Source of the DNA: Lateolabrax maculatus
Taxonomy: Eukaryota; Chordata; Actinopteri; Acropomatiformes; Lateolabracidae
DNA length: 64,000 nt
NCBI GenBank assembly: GCA_031216445.1
Contig: CM062219.1
Coordinates: 326,001-390,000, forward strand
Direction of reading: 5' to 3'
The position numbers and the translations under genes were made by a program. Shown here piece after piece: positions 28,901 to 39,442 of the stretch. The notes beneath the pieces were generated by a model. It was not told where the DNA came from and searched no databases. It saw only the letters and a program-made list of their open reading frames with translations. Every line of letters starts with the position of its first letter. Positions within the stretch are counted from its first letter, which is position 1.

Positions 28901-31900
28901 GGAGCTCAATCTGATCTGAGAACTGCTGCCCTCTTCATTGTCTGTTCGACCTACTTCTCCATGAGCGGCTGCATTTACATTTTGTTTTCAACGTCTCATT
29001 TCACAGGTCAGAGTCAGAGCTGCTGGAGTTTTTCTTCATGTCATCCGAGTTTGTGTTACAAGGATCATTTAGATCAAATAACTGATAACAATGAGTCGGT
29101 TCATTAATCAGAAAATAGAAAGTGAACAAGGAACCACTGACAACTGGTTCATTTTTAAATTAAAACATTTGCTGGTTGTAGCTTCTCAATCGTGAATATT
29201 TGTGGTTTTCTAAGTGACGGTAAAGTAAAAGGAGAAAACGATTAACTGCAGTCCAGAGAAAAGTGTCATTATTAAAGTGATCGAGCATGTAAACAGACTT
29301 CTAACGCCCGAGAGTAAATACAAACGTCCTGCAGCAGCGTTCATTCATGTTCCAGGGCAGCCAATCAGAGGAGCCCTTTGTTGTGACATGAAGCCATTCA
29401 GCAGGAACCTCGGGTCTGTTTATCTGGGACACTGACAGAAAACTGTCCAATGGCAGCGCAGCAGGACGTCTGCATGTAGAGCATCTCAGCAGGACACACA
29501 CACACACACACACACACTCACACACACACATGCATCACACACACACACCACACACTCACACACACATGCATCACACACACACACACTCACACACTCACAC
29601 TCACACACACATGCATCACACACTCACACACACATGCATCACACACACACACCACACACACACACATGCATCACACACACACACACATGCATCACACACA
29701 CACACACATGCATCACACACACCACACACACACACACTCACACATGCATCACACACACACCACACACTCACACATGCATCACACACACACCACACACTCA
29801 CACATGCATCACACACACACACTCTCACACATGCATCACACACACACACCACACACACACACACACTCACACATGCATCACACACACACACACTCACACA
29901 TGCATCACACACACATCACACACACACACACTCACACATGCATCACACACACCACACACACACATCACACACACACATGCATCACACACACATGCATCAC
30001 ACACACATGCATCACACACACACACCACACACACACCACACACACACTCACACACGCATCACACACGCATCACACACACACACCACACACACACCACACA
30101 CGCATCACACACACACATGCATCACACACACACACCACACACACACCACACACACACTCACACACGCATCACACACACACATGCATGCATCACACACACC
30201 ACACACACACACATGCATTACACACACACACACACATGCGTCACACACAGCACACACACACCACACACACGCATCACACACACCACACACACACACATGC
30301 ATCACACACTCACACACACACACACATCACACACACACACGCATCACACACACACACACACACACACCACACACACACACTCACACATGCATCACACACA
30401 CACACATCACACACACGCATCACACACACACACACATCACACACACACACACACACATCACACACTCACACATGCATCACACACACATCACACACACACA
30501 CACACACGCATCACACACACACACGCAATCTTTACAACATTCAACAACAAAACGTTCCTTAAACTTTAAGCTGGAATCGTTCCTGCAGGTGAGCGTAAAC
30601 AAGTGGCTGAGCTGATCGGATCAATAAAGTGATCAGAGTTCATCCTGAGGGACCATGAACGCTCACAGTCTGAACTCCTGAATCACAGACACAAACCAAC
30701 ACAGCCGGATCTCTGCTGAACGTTCAGCAGCTGGCAGACGTTTGGTTCTTCATTCATTCACTCATTCATTCATTCGTTCATTCATTCGTTCATTCGTTCG
30801 TTCGTTCCCGATTCATTTCCTGTCAGTTGACTGATTGTCTCAGGTGTAGAAGTAAAGGCAGGTGACAGCCAGCTGGACCTGCTGACATCAGAGCTGACAC
30901 AAAGAACAGCAACAATCAAGGTGGGGGGGGGGGGGGGCGTGTCGGACAGGAAGCAGCACCTGTACCTGTGGAGGAGCTTTGATCCACAGACGGCAGGTTG
31001 GTGCAGAGGAAACCTGAGCACAGACCTGAGCACAGACCTGAGCACAGACCTGAGCACAGACCTGAGCACAGACCTGAGCACAGACCTGTCTGACAGAGTC
31101 TGTCTGTGTCCTGGCTCCAACTGTTGTGTATAAAAGAGATTAATACAAAGCCCCCCCCCCCCCCCCATGGTGCCTCTGGGTAATCCTGCTCTGCTGGACA
31201 CAAAACCTGTTGCCAAGCCTTGGAAACACAAGCTGGAGCCTTCAGTTCACATCCCCCCCCCCCCAGAAAACTGATCGTCAAACTATTGATCACTGATTAG
31301 AAGTGATTTCCTGTCAGTAGACTGGAGCTCTCTGGGTTCAGAACAAACACGACGTCAGATCTGGTTTAATAACGTGATCAGGACAAGGAACAGACCCCGG
31401 ACCTGTGGGGCCCCCGGACCTGTGGGGCCCCCGGACCTGTGGGGCCCCCGGACCTGTGGGGCCCCCGGACCCGGACTCCATGTGCACATGGAGGTCACAG
31501 ACTGCACCAGAACCCTGTTTGATCATAAATATTGATCGTAACAGAGCAGTCACACTCAGACGAGTCCATGAGTCAGCAGAGTCTCCAGATGGTCCCCCCC
31601 CCCCCCGGATTACTCAGCCTCACAGCGGGTGAAGAGGTTTTAAGTGGCCCTACTTACTGATGTGGACTACAGAGTCCAGGAGGAGGATTACAGAGCTCTC
31701 AGACGTCTCTTCACAAGACCTGCCCCCCCCCGCAGATAAAACATCTGTTCAGTGTTATTGATCCAGGCATCAAATCATCCAAAGCAACAGGTTTCTAACT
31801 GAGGAATGATGGTCGATGATCAGAACAGTTAGTGATTGATCCACCCCCCCGCTGCTGACTGGAAACAAACACTGTAAATATGGATCATGACGCTCAGTGA

Positions 31901-33093
31901 CGCCCGTTTCTGATCAGCTGACGTCTGATGTCACACGGTGACGGTGGAGACATTAACCGTCGTCACGGCGTCACCTGATGATCCGCTGTGTCACTGCTGC
32001 TCACCTGTTCATCAGCAGGTGTTTGGTGTCCGTTCAGTTCGGTTCAGTTCAAGTTGTTGGACTGACTGGATTAAAAACAGCCGACGCTCTGAGGAACTCT
32101 GATTAGAAACATGCGACAGGTTATTGATTGTAATCATTGATTATAAATGATCGGATCTTCAAACTGAAATCTGGCTTCATCCATTAAAACGACGTCTCTG
32201 AACCTTTGAGTCATAAAGGAGCCGTTCAGTCCCCAACAGGATCCTACAGGTCCCATCATGCACCTGTGTCGCCTCACCCTGCCTGTTAACAGCCACGTCT
32301 CTCAGGGATGACGTCACAGTGAGGTCACAGTGACGTGGCTGGTTGTTAATGCAGCTTTAAGATGTTCTGCGTGTTCTGCGTGTTCTGCGTGTTCTGTTGA
32401 TACAGGTTTTAAAAGTTACTATGAGGCTGAAATACTTTGACAGCAAAGTTCAGAGATGGTGAATATTCTCACTCTTATAAAATAAATCTCACACTGAGTC
32501 AAAGTGGGACTGACTCCTGATCAGTTTCTACTCTGATGTTTAGTTTCTACAAGAGTCAGAAAATGTTTTAAAAGTAAAATCTATGACACGAGGAAGGCTT
32601 CACCCACCAGACCCGTCCCGTAACCTCGTCCGCACCTGTCGGCTCACAGCGTATTGAACTCCATTCAAAAACATGTACATTTAAAGCGCAGTATGGTTAA
32701 TAAGAAACGGCCTCACGAAATGAACCGACACATGAACCGTCCGCAGTCTGCCGGCTCATGCGGCTCATAGAGACCGACCGACCGACCGACCGACCGGCTG
32801 CGACCGACCGACCGACCGGCTGCGACCGACCGACCGACCGACCGGCTGCGACCGACCGACCGACCGCACCTCTGCTCCGCCGCGAGCCGCGAGCCTGAGC
32901 CGAGCAGGTGACTCACAGTTTCACTAAAATAACATGAAGTCTGGTTCATGTCGGACTGAAGTTTAACCTGTTGAAACATGAACACGTTGAGCGGAGTCTG
33001 GTCCGAACAGCTCGACCTGTTCCGGGCTGCGGAGTGACGTCGCGGGGTCGGACAGGTAGGACTCACCTTTGTGTACAGCTCGTTCACAGACAT
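1465..33093 (-). CDS. myo5b: Myosin-Vb (unconventional myosin heavy chain), 40 coding exons, complete
   Basis: This is an actin-based motor that carries Rab11- and Rab8-positive recycling endosomes toward the apical membrane. The joined exons give 5,535 nt, or 1,844 residues plus stop; human MYO5B has 1,848. Start: the ATG at 33091-33093 (MSVNELYTK) aligns with human MSVGELYSQ and has a good Kozak context. Stop: 1465-1467, after the C-terminus ending FLIRV. Every join I checked is in phase with GT-AG ends. The order is motor head, six IQ motifs, coiled coil, globular DIL-type tail. The sequence follows MYO5B rather than MYO5A or MYO5C: the stretch [20 protein letters not shown] and the tail motifs match MYO5B. 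Loss in people causes microvillus inclusion disease, and the zebrafish mutant is goosepimples (established knowledge). Exon coordinates are in the four block entries below. Confidence 0.97.
4701..11259 (-). CDS. myo5b: myo5b exons 21-33: coiled-coil stalk
   Basis: Exons: 11020-11259, 9827-10063, 9188-9281, 8811-8956, 8306-8425, 8087-8221, 7917-7982, 7187-7426, 6897-6991 (or to 6994 by a tandem NAGNAG acceptor), 6224-6301, 5194-5392, 5010-5103, 4701-4847. The translation is rich in heptads (for example RVRELEQERKRLQLNLDKME) and forms the dimerising stalk. Exons 25-31 include the alternatively spliced region of vertebrate myosin V. The exon 29-30 join gives ESK-NTQQDWCYLNEDGELG, using the acceptor 13 nt upstream of a more obvious CAG; only that choice keeps the frame. 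Confidence 0.92.
4860..4995. repeat. 10-bp tandem repeat (gatacagtca / gatacagaca)
   Basis: About 13 units of roughly 10 bp fill the short intron between myo5b exons 32 and 33. The array begins only a few bases from the exon 33 acceptor at 4848-4849. Confidence 0.9.
6540..6730. repeat. Dispersed teleost repeat fragment (agtggtggaagtat type)
   Basis: The text cacagtggtggaagtatata with following aaaagtaagaaactcc resembles a repeat seen again at 24160-24360, 34440-34790 and 39580-39680 in this window. It lies in a myo5b intron. I cannot name the family with certainty; I think it is an old non-autonomous DNA element. Confidence 0.4.
10080..10163. repeat. 11-bp tandem repeat (caggaaacagt)
   Basis: About seven imperfect units of caggaaacagt lie just upstream of the exon 22 acceptor in transcript order (acceptor at 10064-10065). 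The array sits in the myo5b intron between exons 21 and 22. Confidence 0.85.
10907..11006. repeat. Short tandem repeat of gtactggta units
   Basis: Irregular 9-12-bp units (agtactggt / agtattact) follow directly after the exon 21 donor at 11018-11019 in transcript order. Confidence 0.85.
11020..12174 (-). CDS. myo5b: myo5b exons 19-21: six IQ motifs (lever arm)
   Basis: Exons 11963-12174, 11429-11585 and 11020-11259 encode six IQ motifs, the usual number for class V, which bind calmodulin or light chains. The six cores read CIKIQKTVRGWLQK, ITLQRYGRGYLARR, LVCQKQYRMVRDRR, VVTIQAFTRGMFTRR, MIIQKSVRGWLQRK and IIIQCAFRRVRAKR. The third has Cys-Gln in place of Ile-Gln. The acceptor of exon 20 (cag at 11586-11588) is preceded directly by a (CTT)n tract on the transcribed strand. 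Confidence 0.95.
11588..11631. repeat. (GAA)n trinucleotide repeat at a 3' splice site
   Basis: About 14 perfect GAA units on the plus strand, hence (TTC)n on the myo5b transcript. They end at the exon 20 acceptor and act as its polypyrimidine tract. (GAA)n repeats can form triplex DNA; in human FXN intron 1 an expanded one silences the gene. Confidence 0.97.
11963..33093 (-). CDS. myo5b: myo5b exons 1-19: motor head and start of lever arm
   Basis: Exons in order: 33067-33093, 23338-23448, 22934-23105, 22662-22806, 21946-22102, 21252-21395, 21085-21166, 20385-20492, 20050-20159, 19698-19963, 19181-19262, 18946-19086, 18499-18621, 18161-18244, 14332-14460, 14151-14248, 13208-13294, 12500-12611, 11963-12174. 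ATPase signatures are visible: P-loop GESGAGKT at about residues 163-170, switch I NDNSSRFGKY near 214-223, switch II DIYGFE near 438-443. The actin-binding part carries HYVRCIKPND and the converter part FFRAGQVAYLEKLR. All catalytic residues look intact. Exon 14 runs into exon 15 as KASQ-LVAELF; relative to human one or two residues of the KFPLV stretch are missing there. Confidence 0.95.
14800..15060. repeat. Dispersed fish repeat, copy A
   Basis: This intronic stretch shares its order of words with 55090-55330: a gatc-g-g start, then atgcttgttt-ttatttaattgat, then gaccttcagt-aagac-tgtttca and gctattttgataa. Two diverged copies of one dispersed element are the simplest reading. Confidence 0.6.
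16490..18155. repeat. 1.7-kb minisatellite in myo5b intron 14
   Basis: Blocks such as ggttctagtttctggttgtg followed by tggtcct recur dozens of times with 6-bp (ggttct) sub-periods. Later units change ctggtt to ccggtt, so subfamilies are arranged in order. The array begins within 10 nt of the exon 14 donor (gtaagaacc) in transcript order. The long open frames in it are by-products of a repeat unit without stop codons. Confidence 0.95.
21730..21800. repeat. (ATC)n repeat
   Basis: Runs of tcatca broken by aacacc, in the intron between myo5b exons 5 and 6. Confidence 0.9.
22844..22898. repeat. (TA)n repeat
   Basis: About 26 TA dinucleotides with one interruption, in the 127-bp intron between myo5b exons 3 and 4. 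It makes up nearly half of that intron, so length variation here could affect its splicing. Confidence 0.95.
24160..24360. repeat. Dispersed fish repeat (agtaaaagtac / acctcaaaactgtact type)
   Basis: The words aagtacctcaaaactgtact and agagtaaatgtacttttcat resemble a very common fish element whose copies read cctcaaaattgtacttaagt. Related fragments are at 6540-6730, 34440-34790 and 39580-39680. Confidence 0.5.
24715..24850 (+). repeat. Dispersed fish repeat (aggattcatcctctg type)
   Basis: The order aggattcatcctctgaggaa, then caatccat-tgtcagttgttga, then gatatttctgtctgga and tagcatggctaaa fits a widespread teleost element that I recognise from memory. It is diverged and has no coding capacity here. 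Confidence 0.5.
26530..27058. repeat. Higher-order minisatellite, 16-bp and 33-bp periods
   Basis: Basic unit ggtcaggaccgtcccc (16 bp), with a variant 17-bp unit aggttatgatcgtccctg at regular spacing, gives a higher-order structure. Both strands are open across it because the unit has no stop codon; it is not a gene. Confidence 0.95.
27985..28465. repeat. Possible dispersed element with tttccatc ends
   Basis: gatttccatccaaatgtttt near the start, gtttccatccacgg inside and cgtttccatcgactg at the end resemble a common fish element. I see no clean terminal inverted repeat. Confidence 0.35.
28551..28716. repeat. 9-bp minisatellite (aacacgacg / aacacgccg)
   Basis: About 18 units of nine bases, so the period is a multiple of three and several frames stay open. 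It lies in myo5b intron 1. Confidence 0.95.
29487..30525. repeat. 1-kb compound (CA)n array with ATGCATCA interruptions
   Basis: (CA)n runs are punctuated about every 20-40 bp by catgcatcac or cgcatcac, plus tcacac and ccacac. It is a long alternating purine-pyrimidine tract. The His/Thr reading frames across it are artefacts. Confidence 0.97.
30750..30807. repeat. (ATTC)n / (GTTC)n tetranucleotide repeat
   Basis: About 14 tetranucleotide units that shift from cattcatt to cgttcgtt along the array. Confidence 0.92.
30919..31166. repeat. Poly-G tract, 12-bp repeat and poly-C tract
   Basis: A G run of about 14 (interrupted start) near 30921-30936 and a C run of about 16 near 31151-31166 face each other across about 210 bp. 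Between them the 12-bp unit gagcacagacct repeats about seven times (31014-31090). More C runs follow near 31252, 31597 and 31722. Confidence 0.85.
31396..31470. repeat. 17-bp tandem repeat (ggacctgtggggccccc)
   Basis: Four nearly perfect units in myo5b intron 1. Confidence 0.9.
32770..32872. repeat. (GACC)n with ggctgc spacers
   Basis: Blocks of three to five gaccg-type tetramers are separated by gctgc, repeated four times, about 200 bp inside intron 1 from myo5b exon 1. Confidence 0.92.
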
Positions 33094-33221
33094 GGTCCGG
33101 CTCGTGCGCTTCCTCAACAACAAACTACGACGCTCGAGTCGTCGCTGCCATTAAGAATCCATCATAATCCTTCTTCACCTGAGCCAGGTGAGCTTTCAGT
33201 CCGCATGTCCGAGCAGGTGTC

Positions 33222-33385
33222 CCCGGGCCGAGCGGAGGTCCCCGGGCCGAGCGGAGGTCCCGGGCCGAGCGGAGGTCCCGGGCCGAGCGGAGGTCCCCGG
33301 GCCGAGCGGAGGTCCCGGGCCGAGCGGAGGTCCCGGGCCGAGCGGAGGTCCCGGGCCGAGCAGGGGTCCCGGCGGGGTCCCGGCG
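33222..33385. repeat. GC-rich 17/18-bp minisatellite at the myo5b 5' end
   Basis: Unit ccgggccgagcggaggtc, with one C more or less per unit, repeats about nine times some 130-290 bp upstream of the myo5b ATG. It lies in the likely CpG-island promoter or 5' UTR. Confidence 0.95.
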
Positions 33386-33508
33386 GGGTCTCGGTGGGTT
33401 TGCTCGGTGCAGCCTGAGGTCTCCGGCAGGTGTCCTCCGATACTTCCTGACTGCGGTGTGTTTTCCACTCAGTGTGGCTGTTTCCTGGGTCACAGCCAGG
33501 TTTCTACT

Positions 33509-33546
<38 letters not shown>

Positions 33547-34439
33547 CAACTGGAAGCTCAGAGCACTGCAACACAGACCGGAGGTTCTCAACATGAGGGT
33601 CGGGGCCCCGCGGGCCCTTTAATGACTTCATTTCTCATTAAAAACATACGGTCGATATGTATGTTCTGTTTGATTTTATAGATGTTGTTGGACAGAACGG
33701 ATGAATTAATCATAATATTTAATATATAATTATAATTCATAATATATAATATTCATAATATAATATATTCATGCTGTTGATCTGTAATCCAGCCAATAAA
33801 ACCTCAGTGACAGCTTTGTGCAGAAGAGTTTAAAGCTGCATCACGTCCTGACAGCAGCTCGACCTTCAGTCTGTGAAACCATCTGAAAACTGTTAGAAAT
33901 GTTTTAATGCAGATTGTTTTCTTCATTAATTGATCAACTGTAAAATAATGAGAAACGTCCATCACAAGTTCTCAAAGATATTCAGCAGAAACGATGACCG
34001 ATGAAGTATTTTTCCTGAGGATCCACTCATCGAAGAATCCACTGATCCTTTCAGCTCTAATTGGTTGCATTATGGGAAATGTAGGCTCCGGTGTTTCCTG
34101 TTGTTTTTCTTTACAGGACAACTGCTCAGATAAATAAAAAGAGTAAATACTGTAAACACTGTGTGAAACTCTGATCTCCTTCAAATGAACCCGGAGACAG
34201 AAAAACCTCTCAAGTGATATTTTACTCTGCAGCAGTACGACCTGTCAGTGTTATAATATCATATGTCGTATTATTAGATTTTTAACACTGATGCATTAAA
34301 GTGTAATTTACATTTTATTTCACTGTTGCAGCAGGTGAGGCAGAGCTGAACTGATTCCTCACGTTGTATTTTATCAGATTATCTTATATTTTCTGTGTTG
34401 TATGAATAAATCATTAATCATTAATAAGTGGGCATGTCA

Positions 34440-34800
34440 TTGTGAAATTATAATGTAACTAAGTACATTTAATGATTTACTTGAGTATCTAAGTTACCTT
34501 TCGGAGGGGAATATTGTACCTTTTACTGCAAACATTTATCTGACAGATACAAACAAAACAACTGATGATCATTTTTATAGATGAACAGAATAAGAACATG
34601 GACCAGCTGCAATATTAAAATGCTGTTTTACACATGAATGCATCAGTAATAGTAATAAAATAATATAATTTATGATAATATGACCTCTCTGAATAATGAG
34701 AACTTTTATTTTTGAAATGTTAAGTACATTTTGCTGATGAAACTTTTTACTTGATACCAGAGTATAATCTTGAAGTATTGGTACAGTATTAATACTGCTT
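34440..34800. repeat. Dispersed fish repeat (taactaagtacattt type)
   Basis: atgtaactaagtacattta, then gtaccttttactgcaaacat and attttgctgatgaaactttt. It is related to the fragment at 39580-39680 (agtacattttgctgaagtag). Old, with no open frame. Confidence 0.5.
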
Positions 34801-34888
34801 CAGGCCTCCGGCAGCGTAGCAAGGTCCTCCGAGAAGAAATCAAGGAAATCTTATCGGTGACGTTGTGTAATGTGGACATGCTGATAGT

Positions 34889-35098
34889 GTGTGTGTGTGT
34901 GTGTGTGGGTATATGTGCGTGTGTGTGTATGTGTGTGTGTGTGTGAGTGTGGTATCTGTGCGTGTGTGTGTGTGTGTGTGTGGTATCTGTGCATGTGTGT
35001 GTGTGTGTGTGTGTGTGTGGGTATACGTGCGTGTGTGTGTGGTATATGTGCATGTGTGTGTGTGTGTGTGGTATATGTGCGTGTGTGTGTCTGTGTGT

Positions 35099-35170
<72 letters not shown>

Positions 35171-35172
35171 GT
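34889..35172. repeat. Compound (GT)n array
   Basis: (GT)n runs punctuated by ggtatatgtgc or ggtatctgtgc about every 30 bp, a higher-order period on a dinucleotide base. Confidence 0.96.
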
Positions 35173-37215
35173 AGAGAATAGTTGTTACTGAACATTAACC
35201 CACAGGGATCAGCTCGGTGCTCACTGCTCACCGGCCTCACAGCAGATATGAGCTCCTACATGCAGCAGAGAAAGATAAAGAGGACCTTTACCTTGGAATA
35301 AGGGTAATAATCACTCGTCATCCTGTCGGGAATCAATAGATCCTCACGGATTGATAAATCCTCTGCCGTTAGTTCTCCTGCTGGAAGACGTTCCCGAGCA
35401 TACTGTGCTGACTGTGGGAAGCGGCGTATCTCAGACCTGTCTGAGCGTAACTATTATTCTTACATCAGGTAATGAGTCCACTCCCAGGCCACTCCCTCTG
35501 CAGGTATGTGCTGTTTACCTGCTCATGACTCCGACAGGACGCCGGTCCGCCCATAACCGGCTTTATCATCGAGCCACGACCGTGAAGGCAGCACAACTAA
35601 TGGGTTTCTAAAAACAAGTTCTCAAGAGCAGCAGGAAACATATCTGTCAACTGTTTCTGTAGCCTGAAACATCTCAACAGCTGTTGATGGGCTGTGATGA
35701 AGCGTGGTTCAGATGTTCATGTTCCCCTCAGGATGAACCCTGGTCACTTTATTGATCCTCTGACTTTCCTCCATCGCCATCATCAGGGCGACATGTTCAA
35801 TCATCAGAACAAAAGCAGAACAGCTGTGTTACAAAATCGCTGGTTCTTTGATGGCAAGGTTCAAAAAGTCTGTGGACGGAAAAACTTTGAGATTAACTAC
35901 GACTCCCAGGGTGCATTTCAGCAAGAAACATCCAATCACAGAGCTTCACACTGAGCGCTGCTAACAGCAGGTGTTGAACTCTATCTGCAGCTTGAATCAG
36001 TTCACTTTTAAATTCTGGTTCAGTTGTGGCTGAAAGAGGGTCGGGATTTCAGGCACAACTTCACCTACATCTCCTACCTCACCTAGTTTTGCTGTGTTGA
36101 TTTTGTTGTGCTGAGGCGTTCATGTTATTCCGTCCACCCTGTATCCATGTGTGATGTAATGCTGTAGCTGGATGTTGTGCAGAAACAGTTTCATGGTGCT
36201 TGTGCAACATTTTCCATGAAAGCCTCAGAGTGTCAGAGATGTGGAGGCTGGAGGAGTTTCCTATTAAAAATAACTATTAACCTTTCTAGCAGCATATCTA
36301 CACTGAACACAGCACCCTGTGTATAACTCTGTGTAATGTAGTTGTCAGCAGATGTAAGTGAAGATAGAACTGCTCCTGTGAAGCCTCTGTTACATAGTTT
36401 AATCATGTTTAATGATACATAATTACACATGAGCACATCGTCCACAGGCAGGTTTAAATCTGTTTGTAAATGTGTTCAAAACTCAGGAAACAGTTTGACC
36501 CTCTAACAACTTTGTTTCCTACTGATAATTATATTATTATTAGAGTTACTAAGTTATTTCCAGGAAACCAGAAAATAACACACTAATTAAATAAAGTGTG
36601 AGGATTTCTGGAGGGATTATTCTGGTCGTTGATACTTTTATACTGCGTCACTGAGTAACCCCTATTATCAAAGTACGTGCGTGCTGCGTATCACTGGTGT
36701 CTGAGTGAAGCTCAAACATGACATCAACAGGTTACTGAGGCTCCTGACTGAAGACAGCCTGGAGGCTGGTGGTGTGCTGTCAGCCCTCAGTACTGTCTGC
36801 AGGCTGCCCTCTCAGGAGGCCTGTATGTGGCCTGAGAGGTGAAACCAGGAGCCCGCTGATCAGATCCTCATCTGGACTGTAACAGCTGGACAGACAGGGG
36901 ACTCAGATGTTAGTGAGATTATTCAGTACAACGAGAAAGATGAACTTTTGCTCTGAAGTATTTGGAAAATGTCTGGTCAATAAGAAAAAGGACAGAACGT
37001 GTTGCACAGGCAGCTTTTATATGTTTTTTCTGTGTCATGTTCCCCTTTGATTCAGGAAGCTGGTATTGCTATCTAGTAATAACACACACACATATATGTA
37101 TATGTGGTATTACTGCGTGTCACCACTGTGGTAAGAAAATAAACATTTCCAGTTGACAGGTTCAAAGTGTTTGAAAGGACTGAAGGCGAAGCTCTCAGCA
37201 TGGACAGACTTTATC

Positions 37216-37221
37216 TTTATT
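37216..37221 (-). terminator. cfap53: Candidate cfap53 polyadenylation signal
   Basis: AATAAA on the minus strand, about 42 nt past the cfap53 stop codon. It would give a very short 3' UTR. Other AATAAA copies lie further on, so this is a candidate only. Confidence 0.45.
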
Positions 37222-37262
37222 CAGATTCCCTCTTTAAAGGAACATCACGGTAACGAGGTGCT

Positions 37263-37702
37263 TTACAGTGTCCCCTGTGCTGGTTGACTCTGAGGGGCGG
37301 ACCTGGACCCCCCTGCCCGTCTGAATGGATGAGGGGCGGCGGTGTGAGATGTGGGTCTGGACAGGATCTCGTCTTTCCTCTGGTTGTACAGCTCCTGCTG
37401 GATCAGACCCTGCTGGTGTTCCCTCTCAGCCTGAGCTCTCTGCTCAGCCCGGAGCTGCTGCTGCCGCTTCATCTGAGCCCTCAGGTCGGCCCGGTAGGCC
37501 TCGCAGGTCTGCTTCAGACTGCCGGGACCAAACAGAGACCAGTTCAGTCTGCATCACAGGGACAGGCGGCGGCTAAACACAAGTCTGCTCACGTACCGTC
37601 TCTTCTCCTCCTCGTCCATCAGCTTCGTCTCCTCCATCACTCTGCTCAGCTCGTCTCTCTCTGAGGACAACTCCACCTGTCTCTGCATGTTCAGGTCCAC
37701 TG

Positions 37703-37755
<53 letters not shown>

Positions 37756-37851
37756 AACACACACACACATACACACAGGAACACACACACACACACACGA
37801 ACACACACACACACACAGGAACACACACACACACACAGACACACACACGAA

Positions 37852-37883
<32 letters not shown>

Positions 37884-38035
37884 GGAACACACACACACAT
37901 ACACACAGGAACACACACACACACACATGAACACACACACAGGAACACACACACACATACACACAGGAACACACACACACACACACGAACACACACACAC
38001 AGGAACACACACACACACACAGACACACACACGAA

Positions 38036-38081
<46 letters not shown>

Positions 38082-38140
38082 AACACACACACACGCACAG
38101 GAACACACACACACACACACACACAGGAACACACACACGA

Positions 38141-38171
<31 letters not shown>

Positions 38172-38957
38172 CACACACAGGAACACACACACACACAGGA
38201 ACACACACACACACACACAGGAACACAAACACACACACACACACAGGAACACACACACACACACACACACACAGACACAGAGTTTCATGTTTGAAGCGGT
38301 CGAGTCGTTTCCTCAAACAGCTGCTCTCTGTAGTCGTATCAGTGTATTTATTGGGGACTATTTTCAGCGGCGGATGAATCCACATGTGGAGCTCCTTTTT
38401 GTGACCCATTAATGTGAATCTCTGTCTCCTTGGTAACGTAACCTGTCCCCTCTCCTGAAGACGTTAAAGGGTTAAAATAAGATCGTCTTGTGTTTTCTGT
38501 CGTATCCCTTTGATCCTCACCGTTAAAGTCTCCACCTTATTGAGCGTCTGAGTAATATTCTCACAGCTCTGGCAGATCTGGGGACCCTCAGGGTTATCTG
38601 GGGACCCTCAGGGTTATCTGGGGACCCTCAGGGTTATCTGGGGACCCTCAGGGTTATCTGGGGACCCTCAGGGGGCCCTGACCCTCAGGCTGGGACGGTG
38701 TGTGTGTGTGTGTGTTCATGGCGGTGGTTCTCTCACGCTTGTGTTGGATCTGCAGACGTCGAGCCTCCATCACCTCCTTCATCAGGCGGTTTCTGGCCTC
38801 TCGCTGCACCCGACTCTGCTGCTCCCTCTTGGCCCAGACCTCCTTCAGCTTCTCCTCCATCAGCTGCTCCGTCTCCTCCTCCTCCTCCTTCTGCTTCTGC
38901 AGCTCGTCACACAAATACTGACGATACACCCGCTGCTCCTCCCGCAGCTCAGCCTGA

Positions 38958-39006
<49 letters not shown>

Positions 39007-39318
39007 GACACACACACACACACAGACACACACACACACACACACAGACACACACAGACAGACACACACACAGACAGACACACACACACACACACAGACA
39101 CACACACACACAGACAGACACACACACACACAGACAGACACACACACACACAGACACTCACACACACACACACACAGACACACACACACACAGACACACA
39201 CACAGACAGACACACACACACACACAGACACACACACACACACACACAGACACACACACACAAAGACACACACACACACACACACAGACAGACACAGACA
39301 GACACACACACACACACA

Positions 39319-39359
<41 letters not shown>

Positions 39360-39406
39360 ACACACACACACACAGACACACACACAGACACACACACACA
39401 CACACA

Positions 39407-39442
<36 letters not shown>

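Larger units (their letters stand above)
23449..33066. other. myo5b: myo5b intron 1 (9.6 kb), repeat-rich
   Basis: I see no additional exon in this intron. It holds at least ten tandem arrays (listed separately) and dispersed fish repeats near 24160-24360, 24715-24850 and 27985-28465. Large first introns often hold enhancers, but I see no motif that supports one here. Confidence 0.8.
33094..37262. other. myo5b promoter side and cfap53-myo5b intergenic region
   Basis: No coding exon is supported. From left to right it holds the CpG-rich 5' region of myo5b with a GC minisatellite (33222-33385), a (CA)n (33512-33543), an AT-rich stretch (33700-33780), dispersed fish repeats (34440-34790 and 35700-35830), a compound (GT)n array (34889-35172), and the 3' UTR of cfap53 near 37262. 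A cfap53 polyadenylation signal is listed separately. Confidence 0.7.

Noticed and set aside
29530..30615. 361- and 311-codon His/Thr-rich frames
   Set aside because: They are translations of a compound (CA)n array. The same holds for the frames in 34851-35240, 37554-38412 and 38654-39502, except where real cfap53 exons overlap.
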